DNA from: Lineus longissimus
Lineage: Eukaryota > Nemertea > Pilidiophora > Heteronemertea > Lineidae
DNA: 64,000 bases
Direction of reading: 5' to 3'
Assembly (NCBI RefSeq): GCF_910592395.1
Contig: NC_088308.1
Coordinates: 27,481,501 to 27,545,500 of the forward strand
Positions 24,663 to 35,914 of this stretch are shown here, in pieces (position 1 is the first letter of the stretch; the number at the start of each line of letters is the position of its first letter). The notes beneath the pieces are model-generated. The model had not been told where the DNA came from. It searched no databases and saw nothing but the letters and a program-made list of their open reading frames with translations. A program made the position numbers and the translations under genes.

Positions 24663-24958
24663 GCTGGGAGTTGTGGTGTACTCCTGTAATCCAGCGACTT
24701 GGAGGCTGAGGGAGGTGAACGGCTTGAGGCCGGGAGCCCTGCTGGTCGTTGTGATATGTTGATCGGGTGTCCGCACTAAGCTTAGTATCAATATGGTGGT
24801 CTTGGGGGAGCCCGAGACGACCAGGTTGTCTAAGGAGGAATGCACTGGCTCAGGGTGGAAACACAGCAGGCCAAAGTTCCCGTGTTGAGCAGTAGTGGGA
24901 CAGCACTCGTGAGTGGACATCGATCAGTGGCCTGGCTAATAGGGTTGGACCTTCCCTT
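24663..24958 (+). ncRNA. Signal recognition particle RNA (7SL)
   Basis: About 296 nt, close to the 299-300 nt of vertebrate 7SL. The 5' Alu domain has the conserved TGTAATCC turn after GTGGTGTACTCC, then GGAGGCTGAGGGAGG and GGCTTGAGGCCGGGAG. The centre reads GATCGGGTGTCCGCACTAAG and ATCAATATGGTG, near-identical to known 7SL. The S domain shows helix 6 (CCAGGTTGTCTAAGGAGG), helix 8 (GGTGGAAACACAGCAGGCC) and CAGTAGTGGGA. The 3' end has GGCCTGGCTAA and then TTTTT at 24957-24961, a pol III terminator. SRP RNA scaffolds the particle that targets secretory ribosomes to the ER. All domains are present in order; whether this copy is expressed cannot be seen. Confidence 0.92.
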
Positions 24959-25363
24959 TTTATATTTCATTTCATTGTTTCCTTTTATCACCCTTTTTTA
25001 TAGGACATCTTTCGTATAAACATTGTATATATTTTGGTGCACGCATTTATCATATTTTTGATTTCATAGTCTGTAACTGTAGCAATAGGTGGCAATGAAC
25101 CAAACATCAGTTTTCCTATAAGAAAGTTGATCTGGACTCACGTCTAGTTGAAATCAGCAGTATTTCAATGATAATATTAGTGCGCGCACGTTGCCTCCGA
25201 TTTCTCTATTTAAAGTTTAGCTTTGTCAACGAGACATGCTTTTTAAAGATGGTTATTTCAGTAACAAGAACAATAACCTACAGTCGTTATACATGTGGTA
25301 TTTTATTTAAGCGTGTTAGCGTTGGTTTGAGGACCCAGTAAACAAGGACTGATCATTTCAACG

Positions 25364-26344
25364 ATGTTCTACTCGACGTCAGAATACGCTGGGGAAGGAG
25401 ACAGCTCCTTGAAAGAAGCCGTTGACGTTGTCATTGACATCCTCACTGTCCCAATCCCGCCGATACTCATTATTTTTGGTCTCTTGGGCAATCTCTTCAG
25501 CTTTCTACTGATGAACCGCCAGAAATACCAGAAGAGCACTACGTGTTTTTACATGCGCTGTATGGCCGGTTCCGACTGTTTGTACATCTACGGACGGATG
25601 TTCCTCCGTCAAATTATAGTTATGGCTCCGCATCATTTTGAGAGCATGGACGTAAAAGTACCATTCTGTCTTAACTTCAATGTGAGTTTTATGATTGGTC
25701 TCGTTCTCTCCCCAATGATCCTCGTTGTCATGGCTTTTGATCGTTTTCTTGCTGTAACATGGCCGCTCAAGGCAGCCATGATCTGCACGATGCGGAGAGC
25801 GAGAATAACAGTTCTGGTCCTAATTCTGTTCAGTCTTACATTCAGCCTCATGACACTTGGCCGGACGTATCAGGAGAAATACAACTTTTGGCTGTGCCCC
25901 TTGAACTTCGAGGAACCAATAGACGAGATCTACTCAACGATTCAAGCGACCATTACCGCCTTTTTCCCGATGGCAGCTCTTGCCATCTTCAATCTCGGTA
26001 TCTTGATAGCGGTGTACAGAAGCAAACGGAATACGAAATTAACAAAGACATCCTCAGGTCCCAAAGGCAAAGAGTCGTTGAGTATTACCTTAGCTACAGT
26101 TATTGTAACTTGTGCCTTTATAGTCCTCCAAACGCCGCATAAAGCCAACGTCTTGTTTTGGACCGTGTTTCAAGGGGAGGTCACAGCTGACGTTCGGCAG
26201 TGGCAACGGCTGATGAACAACGCCGTCCTTCTCACTGAGAATTTGAATTATTGTATCAACTCCTATCTCTATATTTTGGCGAGCAAGCGTTTGAGAAATG
26301 AGATGGTTAACATCATTTGTCCACGTTCTATTAGGCAGAAATAG
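25364..26344 (+). CDS. Rhodopsin-like GPCR, intronless (peptide-receptor type)
   Basis: 326 residues, one exon, seven hydrophobic segments. TM1 (about 27-50) has the GN pair (GLLGNLF). Cys102 before TM3 and Cys178 in the second extracellular loop can form the family disulfide. The TM3 end reads DRF (126-128), a DRY variant, followed by LAVTWPLKA. TM6 has no CWxP. TM7 ends NSYLY (299-303) in place of NPxxY. These replacements are common in invertebrate FMRFamide/neuropeptide-like receptor expansions. The N-terminus is short and has no signal peptide. It resembles the second GPCR at 48.7 kb in the DRF-(A/V)-PLKA and following CT(M/L)(R/K)(R/K)AR segment. Ligand unknown. It lies head-to-head with the PDZ-LIM gene and between two 7SL-related sequences. 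Confidence 0.9.
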   Translation: MFYSTSEYAGEGDSSLKEAVDVVIDILTVPIPPILIIFGLLGNLFSFLLMNRQKYQKSTTCFYMRCMAGSDCLYIYGRMFLRQIIVMAPHHFESMDVKVPFCLNFNVSFMIGLVLSPMILVVMAFDRFLAVTWPLKAAMICTMRRARITVLVLILFSLTFSLMTLGRTYQEKYNFWLCPLNFEEPIDEIYSTIQATITAFFPMAALAIFNLGILIAVYRSKRNTKLTKTSSGPKGKESLSITLATVIVTCAFIVLQTPHKANVLFWTVFQGEVTADVRQWQRLMNNAVLLTENLNYCINSYLYILASKRLRNEMVNIICPRSIRQK

Positions 26345-26403
26345 TCAGGTTCAAGGTAGGCAAGACAACTTTACTGACCTTACGACTGATACAAACATTA
26401 TCA

Positions 26404-26579
26404 ACTAGGAGTCGTGGCGTGCTCCTGTAATCTAACGACCTGGAGGCCGAGGGAGGTGAATGCCTCGAGGCCATGCTTATCTGGTGTCCGCTCGGCAGCA
26501 GTATGGTGAACTGAGTAGAAGTGGGATGGCATCCATAAGAGGACATCGATCGGTAGCCTGGCAAGTGAGTTCCTTTTTT
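26404..26579 (+). pseudogene. Truncated 7SL RNA derivative lacking most of the S domain
   Basis: About 175 nt. It matches the 7SL sequence at 24.7 kb over the 5' Alu domain (GTGGCGTGCTCCTGTAAT, TGGAGGCCGAGGGAGGTGAA, CTCGAGGCC), then GGTGTCCGCTCGG and AGTATGGTG. It then skips directly to the 3' part (GAAGTGGGA, GAGGACATCGATCGGTAGCC, CTGGC). Helices 6 and 8, the SRP19/SRP54-binding part, are gone. It ends in a T6 run at 26574-26579. Similarity to the full copy also covers about 8 bp of 5' flank (CATTAYCA). No A-tail and no obvious target duplication. It could be a local duplicate with a deletion or a member of a 7SL-derived SINE family. Confidence 0.82.
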
Positions 26580-27020
26580 CTTTCTTGACACTTCTAATAC
26601 TTCTAAGCTCATTTATACGCAATTCGCAAACAACAAAGGGACAGTGTTATAAAGTAGACGTATCAGCAGATACAAAAAATGAAGCTGTCGCTAACTACAA
26701 ATCGTTATTTACCTGAAGTATTTTACCTGCAATGTATCTTACAACATGCAACCTTCTATATTATGTAAGCAAGCTAGCTGACATATATATCCAAAAGTTT
26801 CGTCATTGGAAGTGAACATCGTAAAAAACTTTAATGAAAAATGTCTCATAAACCTACTGACGCTTACTACCGGTAGAAAATGTCTTTGTTGTAGTCATTC
26901 CTCCGAGGAAGCTGCCCTTGTTGTCTCTGTCAATATCTAAGGGTTCGTCCGGAACTCCACGACCAGTTGAAGTGTACTCGTTCGACCATGGAAGGCAGAG
27001 ACCAAAGGAACCAATAATAA

Positions 27021-27192
27021 ACCGGTGTAAAAGTTTAAAATGTCCTAGGATAAAATGTCCGGGAACAAAGGATTCTATTATGCGCTTCAATCTCTGAGCT
27101 ATTGACTGTCAGGGTCTCTATAGAACCATATTGCAGAATACAATAGGGCCGGACACTTTTTCCAGGGGGGACACTTTTTACTTTTACACCGG
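27021..27192. mobile_element. Short inverted-repeat element (MITE-like)
   Basis: Ends ACCGGTGTAAAAGT and ACTTTTACACCGG are complementary; similarity continues inward over about 40 bp with repeated AAAnTGTCC blocks on both arms. Total about 172 bp, too short to code. No clear target-site duplication. Confidence 0.65.
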
Positions 27193-28157
27193 CACCAGGA
27201 AGGTCGTCCGTCGCAAAAAACACAGCGGAGCATAGTACTTTCCAAAAGGTTTCAAGCTCTTCACAAGAGGCACCGTCTTGGCTGGAGGTGGTAACATCTT
27301 CCTCCGCCCTCGCCTTCTAATCTAAGGTTTGTTCATATTCAAAGTTTTAGACATCAAGACAAACATTATGCATAATTCTGCCTGGGCGGAAAACCTTAGA
27401 TACGTTTTATTGTTACCACCGGCATTCCTCCGTATCCTGATTATTTTCCACATTCAGCACGGCTGGGATCCCACTCACCACCTCCCCAAAAGCAAAGGAA
27501 CAAGGGCCGAAACGCTTTCGTCATAACGGCATAAGAATTCACCGAGGAGGAACACTCAGCGCTAAGTCTTCTTCTTCACCGCCTCGGACCATCATCAAGT
27601 GACGTCACGTGACCGATACCAGAATAATGTTACCGTGACTGAAAGACAGCAGAAGGCAAATGATACAATCACTGATGTTCTTTAACTTTTGGAGATGTCA
27701 CTGATTATCATTGATTATGCTTGTCTTGTCCGCAGACGAGAAATCGACGATAGTTTTCATAAGCAATATCACAATAGCATCCTTTATTCACGAACAGGGA
27801 TGATTCCTACTTCAAATATTGTGCCTTCTTGATTGCTCTACTCTGCAGTGATCTTACCCGGAGTCAATGCCATGACCACGAAAAGACATCGCACGAATTA
27901 TGGAGCATTCTAAGGTCCACGTCCTACGAGAGTAGTTCCGCATAGTTCCACTTCATTGGAACACAATGGTATCGGCCCATGTTTACTTTATAGAGGCTTT
28001 CGTAATGGGCATGATTGCATTCGATTGTGTTCGCAATCCGACGAGGCAGAACCAAGCGGAACAACTTAAAACACGTAGTCTGACAGCTTGATGGAACCAT
28101 CACTGCTGGATTGTAGGCAACTTATGGTCATACTTACTAAATTCCTCTCAGCTGCTT
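27193..28157. other. Intergenic; 3' flank of the two-TM gene
   Basis: No gene supported. A minus-strand AATAAA (TTTATT at 27783-27788) could end the transcript of the gene stopping at 28158. Confidence 0.45.
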
Positions 28158-29993
28158 TCATACATGACTCAGCCCTGTGTCGTCTTCTAACGGGCGATAT
28201 GGAACGATTTTGAGGACAAGGGACCGTGGCTTTATGGGAATCTTGTGAGAGGCGACGCTGGTGTTGTTACTCCCACTAGAACTTGACCCACTTGTACTGG
28301 CACCTGGTTCCTGCTCTGAGATTGTGTCGACTTTGTTATTCTGAAAGAAATACAAGTTCATTCAATCCGGCCAAATAAATTGAATGGAAATATGTGGGAT
28401 GTGAGATGTGGGCCACAAGCTGGGTCACTACGGATAACCACGATTTGAATCAGCGGCTGGAGGTTTTGAGGCAACCCTTTCCTAGACTAGGGTACCCCGT
28501 CCCTCCAGCCACCTAGCGGAATGATTCAATGCAAGACACTGGTGAAAGAGTCTTAACACTCTCCTAGTTCATTTCTCGATATGGAAGGTGCCTGGATGGC
28601 GAACAAACATCTTATTTTGTCTTCCTCGCATCTTCACTGGTTCTCTCCAAGGTTTCCCCATCATTGTCGCAGATGGCCATCTAGAAAGAAGAACCTCCCA
28701 AAATCTGTGCATGCACTGCATGTACATTGTACATGTACATGTACTTACAAATGGTAAACCCGTAAAGGTGAGATTCTTCTTCGAAGGTGTTTTTGGTTTA
28801 GCACAGCATCCGGCCAGGAGTATCATCGCAACTATACAGAGTAGACCGCCCGCACCCAGGCACCCAGCACCCACGTAATACGTCTTATACATCGAGTCAG
28901 TAAAGACGGAATGACTGGAAGAGAAGAAAGGGAAGAAGTTATGTCAATCACACTCTAGCGCCACTTACTTTTAAAGAATAGCACTGTGTAGTGAGATGTG
29001 GTATTATTGCTGAGAAAAAGCGACAGGAATACCCACGTGTACCTTGCACGGTTTGAAAAAGGGGACATTTTGGATGGTAATTTTGAGCACATAAAAAGAG
29101 CAACAACACTAATTGGACAAAGCGCCATTACGTCATACGTTGCCAGTTCTTAACATCTTGACGCGAATCGTAGGAGCTGCTTGAGGACAGCCTGATCAGG
29201 AATTGTACTTTGAGCATCTCTTTAATTACTGTCCTTGTGGAAATCGCTTATCGATTTCTCTCCATCTTAACTACGGATCAACAGAGACATTTGTTTTTTT
29301 CTCCAATTGCAGATCGGCAGCTTAGCCTCGGCTGAAAAATGCCATCGATCATCATCGATCAATCAATGAATGCCTTCTTTGTCTCCGTCACATTATTTCT
29401 TGCAGCAAATGTGTCGGAATGAGGCGAGGAACACGAGAAACAGCAACAAGGGTCCCATCATGCAAACTGAGTGAGCAAGCCGCAATATGATGTGTTGATC
29501 GACTTCAAATGCTCATTCATTCTGCTTCAGGCCATAATTGCTTTATTTGCATCGCTGCTCAACGCGCTTGCTTGTTGGTGAATTTGGGATACGCCGAAGA
29601 AAGAAAGTGGTGTCCGTCTCGCTCATGGTTATGAAACCTGCTGGATCGTCCAGAAGATGCTGCGTTTGGCAAAACGACACCATCACATTACAATTAATGT
29701 TCTCAGCGACATGTACAGGTTGCACATTAGCCAGCATTATTCAACAGATAAATTACTCATACACTCGCATTCCGTAGTTATGGAGCTTTTGAACGTCCAT
29801 TACACTTTGCTAAATACATTTCACGTGATCTAGTGCAGTCTAGTCCAGGGTGCAGCTTACCCTTCAACATTACACTTGGCTCCATAGTACATACTTACGC
29901 TAGTATGATGATAATAGTGCCAGCGACATTGAACGACAAGGCCACTAGGAGGATGTACCAGCTCTGGCGGCGGGCATCTTCTTGACTTGACAT
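28158..29993 (-). CDS. Unrecognised small protein with two membrane segments
   Basis: Three phase-consistent exons: 29899-29993, 28749-28914 and 28158-28340, 147 residues from the ATG at 29993. Reading continues open upstream to about 30083 without another ATG, so an upstream spliced exon is possible. Hydrophobic segments are at about 12-32 (WYILLVALSFNVAGTIIIIL) and 46-68 (YYVGAGCLGAGGLLCIVAMI), the second ending in a CC pair next to a basic stretch (KPKTPSKK), a typical cytosolic and possibly palmitoylated edge. The C-terminal tail of about 75 residues is Ser/Gly-rich (STSGSSSSGSNNTS) and ends with a conserved-looking IPIKPRSLVLKIVPYRPL. I do not recognise the family; expression of all three exons is inferred only from splice signals and phase. 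Confidence 0.7.
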
Positions 29994-30083
29994 GGTGGTG
30001 CTGTATGGCGTCACAATGTCGACCAACTGATGCAGTGGGTTGGACTTAAAGTTGCCAGCGATATTAGGAGAATCGACCACTTC

Positions 30084-33000
30084 TTGCTACACCGCGTGAA
30101 CGTCTGTTCCTGAAAGGTGATATGATGTTACATGTTTATCTTACAGCCACTAACTAATTAAAAATAGACATTTGCTCTCTTTAAGGATGCTGACAACCGT
30201 ACAGGTTCTGATATGCAAATTCAAACTTCACGTTAACAGTTAGGTTTTGACAATCTCATAATGCTCACATTTGTGGTGGACGTTCCTGGCCAGTTTAGAG
30301 TATCGCAAGAACTCGAAATCAATGGGCGTAACACAGCCTGTTTTATAGTCGTTTAGATCGCATTCTTTAGTTAATTAGTACAGCAAGGTCTTTATGGTGA
30401 CTTATGGAATCTTAAACAGCACAATAAATTGATATTGATGATACATGCAATTGTAGTTGTAATGAACGACTGGTGATAATTTAGCTAAGAAAGGGGTTAA
30501 AACGCTGCAATTAATCACCAATAATTGACAGGTCATCTCATGATTCTCTATCAGCTGGTTTATCTTGGGAATTCTCTAAAACAATTTACCATTGTATAGT
30601 GCCGTTTGTACCAATGATGTGGTCCCAGGCACCGAATCCAATGCTTATTGCGGTACAATTTCGAAAATCTCTATAATCTAGAGTATAACGCAGTACATTT
30701 CAACGACACGACGGATCTATTGGGTTCCGATAGATATTCAGATTTTGATGACCGTAAGTATATATATATATCGACGAATGAGTCTGACTCTCAAGTGCAC
30801 ATGGCTAACTTGCACTGAGTACTTTTGCAACGTCGGAAAGCTATATGGTTTTTCAGCGCAGTTTCATAAGAAGTAATCATTTGACTCATATTGAACCAAG
30901 AAATGTCACAAGCAACATTCTAGCACTGGCCTTCATATCAGCCCTCCACACTGGACGGCAGACCGGAGGAGCCAGCAAGTACCATTAACTGGAATCACCG
31001 TCGCATAACAGCGAGTCTAGGGTCACTTGAAACATGTCAGAATGGCAGGGGAGTTTATTGAGTTTCTGTTGTGCTATCGCGTCGTCGGCTGAGATACGTG
31101 AAAAGTGAGAACCAGCAGCATCTATCGTTCCGCATAATGGCAGAGTCACCACCTGGGAATTCGCCTCGGTTCTTTCATTGATATGTAGGTAGAAACATAT
31201 CTGAACATGCTTAGCTTTGATAAAGGAAACTCGGTTTCACTGGAGCTACCCATTCTTGCGTTTAAGTTAACTTTTTATACTTTTTGATAGCGGTAACTCA
31301 TCAGGCAGGTTTCGCAATCCGAACGAACGACGAAGCACGAAGGCGGTGGTGTCATCAGGCCCTGTGTGAATTCATTCGAAAACCATCTTCTATAAGCTTA
31401 CTAATAGTTATACGAAGAATCTGAACTGGTGTTGAAGAATGTCATGCCAAATAGTTTTTTGAGACTGGCCTTCAACATTGCCACATGAACTACATTGGGG
31501 TCTTGAGAAACCATCGTAAATACTCGGTATATGCCTTAGCTTTTTGGCCTAGGGTTCAACCTAGATGTAGTTGGCTCGGGGGCACGGATAGGTCTTCACG
31601 TCTGACCGATATATCTGGCTTGTGCAAGGCATTCATGACATTATTCTCCATCTCTTTTTGAATCGCCATGATCATTTTCCATAAAGGCAACCGGCTCCAG
31701 ACATTCTAGACGATGTAATGGCAGTGTCATAGCAATCCATCACATCGTGCTTAATCCTTTCATAATCATCCTGATTATTCCTTGGTTAATCCTTTTACCA
31801 ATATTCGGGTACACACTATAGCATTTGCAGGCAGTTTTCATGTCTATGGCCAACAGCTATTGGTTTAATCGTCGTTTAAGGGAAAGGTACATAACATGTA
31901 CGTGCTGAACAATGCAGTTTTATTGGAAGCCATAGTGTTATTAGTGCAATCACGAAAAGAAGCACATTTCAGATTCTTCCTTCTTTCATCCTTCTGGCTC
32001 ATCAATAGGTCTGTATCATACGGACTGACCCAGTTCGAATCTTGGGACATCACCAGTCATGTTGTACACGGATTCAGACATAGGAAGTGCTCTTTAAATT
32101 TGAACTTCAAGGTCCGAATCTGGCCTGAGAACTGTCAGCTGTTTCTCTAAGCTATATAGTGACGTTAGGAGTGTGAGAGAGAGCTCGATATATCTCCTTT
32201 ACTTGGTGAGGAGTTGAGAATTATGGAGTTAGTTTACATTTGCCGAGCATCACGAGCAGACGTGTCAGAAACGATACACAGAGTATACATTCTTCCCGAA
32301 ATTGGTGGCTTGCATTGGAACTAACTTTTCCCCCTTGTCCGTCATTAAAGGCATTCAAGTGTGTTGGTCAACCATGACTATCTCCTTTGTCCCTCCACCA
32401 TAAGCCTAGTTTCCCCTTATGACATAACTGTTTCGGACACTCAGCGCCCCATTTCTGGAAAGGTGTATACATGCTTCCCGAAATTGGTGGCTTGCATTGG
32501 AACTAACTTTTTCCCCCTTGTCCGTCATTAAAGGCATTCAAGTGTGTTGGTCAACCATGACTATCTCCTTTGTCCCTCCACCATAAGCCTAGTTTCCCCT
32601 TGTGACATAACTGTTTCGGACACTCAGCGCCCCATTTCTGGAAAGGTGTATACCGCGTCTGATTTCACGCTAACCCCTCCAAAAGGCCAATTAATGGGCA
32701 TTCTTGACCCTTTCCCATATGATTGGTAAAAGTATGTTGTTATCAATATTGCGGCTTGAATGAGGACTTCTACACACCATATCTGAGAAATGACCATATC
32801 TATAGGGAGTAGTGTTCCAATATGATACATGTCCATTGTACGTAAATCGTGAAATGTGTGATGTATGAACATGAAAGATGAATCCAATATATATGAAATA
32901 TTATCGAAAAACTGCACCCAGGGGATGTCTGAGTCCTGGTCAACAGCTGAAATGGACTGCTATAGCCCAGTATATCATAAAATCGAATATTATGTCGACA

Positions 33001-35914
33001 CAATTTTCGTGGAGGTGCGGTGCCCGAAGGGGAAATTAATGACTTCGTCCAATGTGTAAAATAGCACGACAAATGTACAGTACGTGTACAGGAAACATAG
33101 TTAATCGCGCAAGAATGAAACAGGCAACAATTGTCAATCCGCTCCGAAGATCAAAGCTAATAGACACAAAGGAACACAAATAGATAATGATAAAAAATCG
33201 GCATTATTATCTCAAAGGCAAAGCAACGATCCTTCCGATGGGATTGGCGATAGCCTAAGGTTAATCTGCAGTAAATGAAGCAACATTGTTACATCGAGAT
33301 TTGACACTTGAGGATGGCACATGATAATAGAGAGGTTTCGCACCCTTCCGACTTCATCTCCGGGGGTAAATTCCAGTCATACACATGTAGTGACTTGTAG
33401 TACGACTTCATCATATCCGCCTTAGTGCACAGGTCCGATCCGGAATCTAAAACATTATTGTGCGAATGCACAAAATGTATCAACGTGAAAACGTTAGTTT
33501 TTTCGGTTAAGTCGAAATAGCCATCAGACGACTGCAATGCCTTCTCAAAGTTGAAGATCGATTGCGAGCCGTATATGATGCGCAACCTCTGTAATGGTAA
33601 GTGAGTGACACGATCTTTGACGCATGTCATCCAGATTACCACATGCCATTCAAAGTGACCTCGAAACCGAACAAACGACATTGTAAACGAAACCATAGGA
33701 AAGCTTACCAGAGACCAATCTCTCACTCCGAGAGTTAACAGCTGGATGAGAGGGTTATTCCAATCCAAGCGGCGCCACGAGCAAAAACAGCCCACAAACC
33801 AGATACCCCTACGACACTATTTCCAGTCACCTTCGGATTAAGGTACTCCATCTTTACAAACAATATCCTTTTGCAATGTTCTGTATGGATTATCTAAAGC
33901 AGTCTTGCAAAGACAGAAAAGAACACTGCTTTTGAGATACTTCAAATGTAGTTCACAGTAATCCTTTTCGCACTAGTAACGTCCTCTCCGAAAGAGGCTG
34001 ATTCCGTTACGTACGGACCCAAAGCATACAGTAACGTAGACAAAAGTTAACTTATTCTGAATCCACCGGCCGGTCTCCCATTCTCAGTGCTATGCTCATA
34101 TGAACATATAAATATATCAGAGTATCGGAGATAAAAATGCCACTACACATGCGTGATTGCTTTGATAATTTGCTTGGCACTCTGGAAGTCCGACTCGGTG
34201 CCCCGCTCAATACTCCGCCTCCCCTCCAGCGCGTACACCGGTCTACTTGAATACGGAATATACGCGTCGTCGTTTTGCTTAAGTAATACGATCAATGAAT
34301 ATCTTATACGTGAAACAACTTCACACGCCAAAAGACATTGCCTTCAGCTTCTGAGGTAGTCTCAAATCACGTCAGTTGATCTTGAACGGAATGAAAATTC
34401 TAAAACACCCTGGTTTGATTTCTATGTATTTCAGTCACAGACTGCAGTGGGTGTCGCAACCCCTTAGATTGGTTTAGAAATTTAGAAGCGGTCAAAAGCA
34501 GTTAAAACTAATGTTTAGTTTTTGGTGTTTTAGACTATGACAAAATGCTTGAAATGGTACATACCCTGAACGTTATGGTCCTGAGCGACAAGTGAATCGA
34601 ACTCATGAAATGTATAGTCCCCTTACACCGTCTAAAGTCCTTCAAACGCAAATGTCGTTCTCTTCTCCGTGTAACGCATAACTACTCTTATGAAATGATG
34701 CCAGCAAAAACTTAAAGTTTTCGTGACGGTACTTAAGGGACCTATAATATCTCACTCATACTTCCTCGCAGCGAATGCGAGCGTCTCTTTCGAAAACCCA
34801 TTCATATGACTCAGATTGAAGACGCTATCACGTTGATGTAATAAACTAATTCATCTAGCATTAGAAAAATGCACGACTCTCGTAATCAACTCTGATGACA
34901 CATACCATGGTTGACTGCACAAGCCTTGATGCCTCTGATGAACTTTACAGCCGATACTTGATGGCCTCCTGTGCTGTATTAAAGATTGGATCGCGAACAA
35001 TAATTAATTTATTGGTGTTTACATTTCCTCTTGCCCGGTCCCTCTGCTGACAAGATTACTGACGGTTTCTCTCTATATTACAGAAGGTTCAATTCTGTTG
35101 ACGTCCGTAGCCAACGATGGCGTATGACGACGCGAAACAAGGTTGTTAGGAGTCAGCCTTGGGAGTCAGGCAGAACAAAATTGCGAGATATCTTCTCAGT
35201 GCAAGCAACCTTTGAGTTATCGAAGTATATACTTTATTACCTGTTTAATAGCGAATTAATTGTTAGTGCCAATGATAAAGGTCACGGATCAGGATGTACC
35301 TCCTTTAAACAAGTTAATTTGATGACGCGAATGATAGGGAAGTAGCACAGAACGACAATGTCATTGAACAAACAAAGACCAAGCTGATTTTTGTAGGCAG
35401 AGTAATGTGCTTCAAGGATTGTCATAAACAGTTGCAAACCTAAAGGAAAGGGGTCCACGATGTAAGGCGATGGTACGCGAAGATTCACCAATAACGGAAT
35501 CGCGTGCATGTGGCAATCCATAAATGTACGAGGCAGGCCTGACTCAACATGTTCCGAGGGACTCGGGACGCCACCCAGCGCACATGCCACGACGATCGAT
35601 ACGTTATCGGATAACAAGAACGTATAAATTAACGTAGTAATTTCGGTCTTCTACTTAATTTGTCAAGTGTTTCTGCTAATGATCCTCAAGGATTGCGTAG
35701 CTGATCAATGAAGACGGGCAGACTGTCGAGATTTCTCATGAAATTGATGACGAAAAGCTTAATTCATTTAAGTTTAATTGCTTACACGCCGGCTGTAGTT
35801 AAACCCCAAGAAAAGTCACCGAGGAAATGTTTGGTATGTGATGGACGGTGCTTAGCAGTTTAACGATGCAGACAGACCCAGACCCATTTAGAATGATGTC
35901 CATGATTTCGTGCA
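30084..35914. other. 5.8-kb stretch without a supported gene
   Basis: Only short open segments, none with recognisable domains. The longest (33289-33795, -) begins at a GTG and has no known motif. The stretch contains the 182-bp tandem duplication and, at its right end, the 3' flank of the TRPV-like gene. Confidence 0.6.
32283..32646. repeat. 182-bp tandem duplication, 2 copies
   Basis: Copies start with GTATACAT at 32283 and 32464-32465 and run nearly identically (TTCCCGAAATTGGTGGCTTG ... CAGCGCCCCATTTCTGGAAA). I saw only a T/G change, a one-base length difference in a T run, and an A/G change (CTTATGAC versus CTTGTGAC). High identity suggests a recent event. Confidence 0.9.

Noticed and set aside
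33289-33795. 168-residue open frame on the minus strand
   Set aside because: Begins with GTG, not ATG; no recognisable motif, no splice-supported neighbours.
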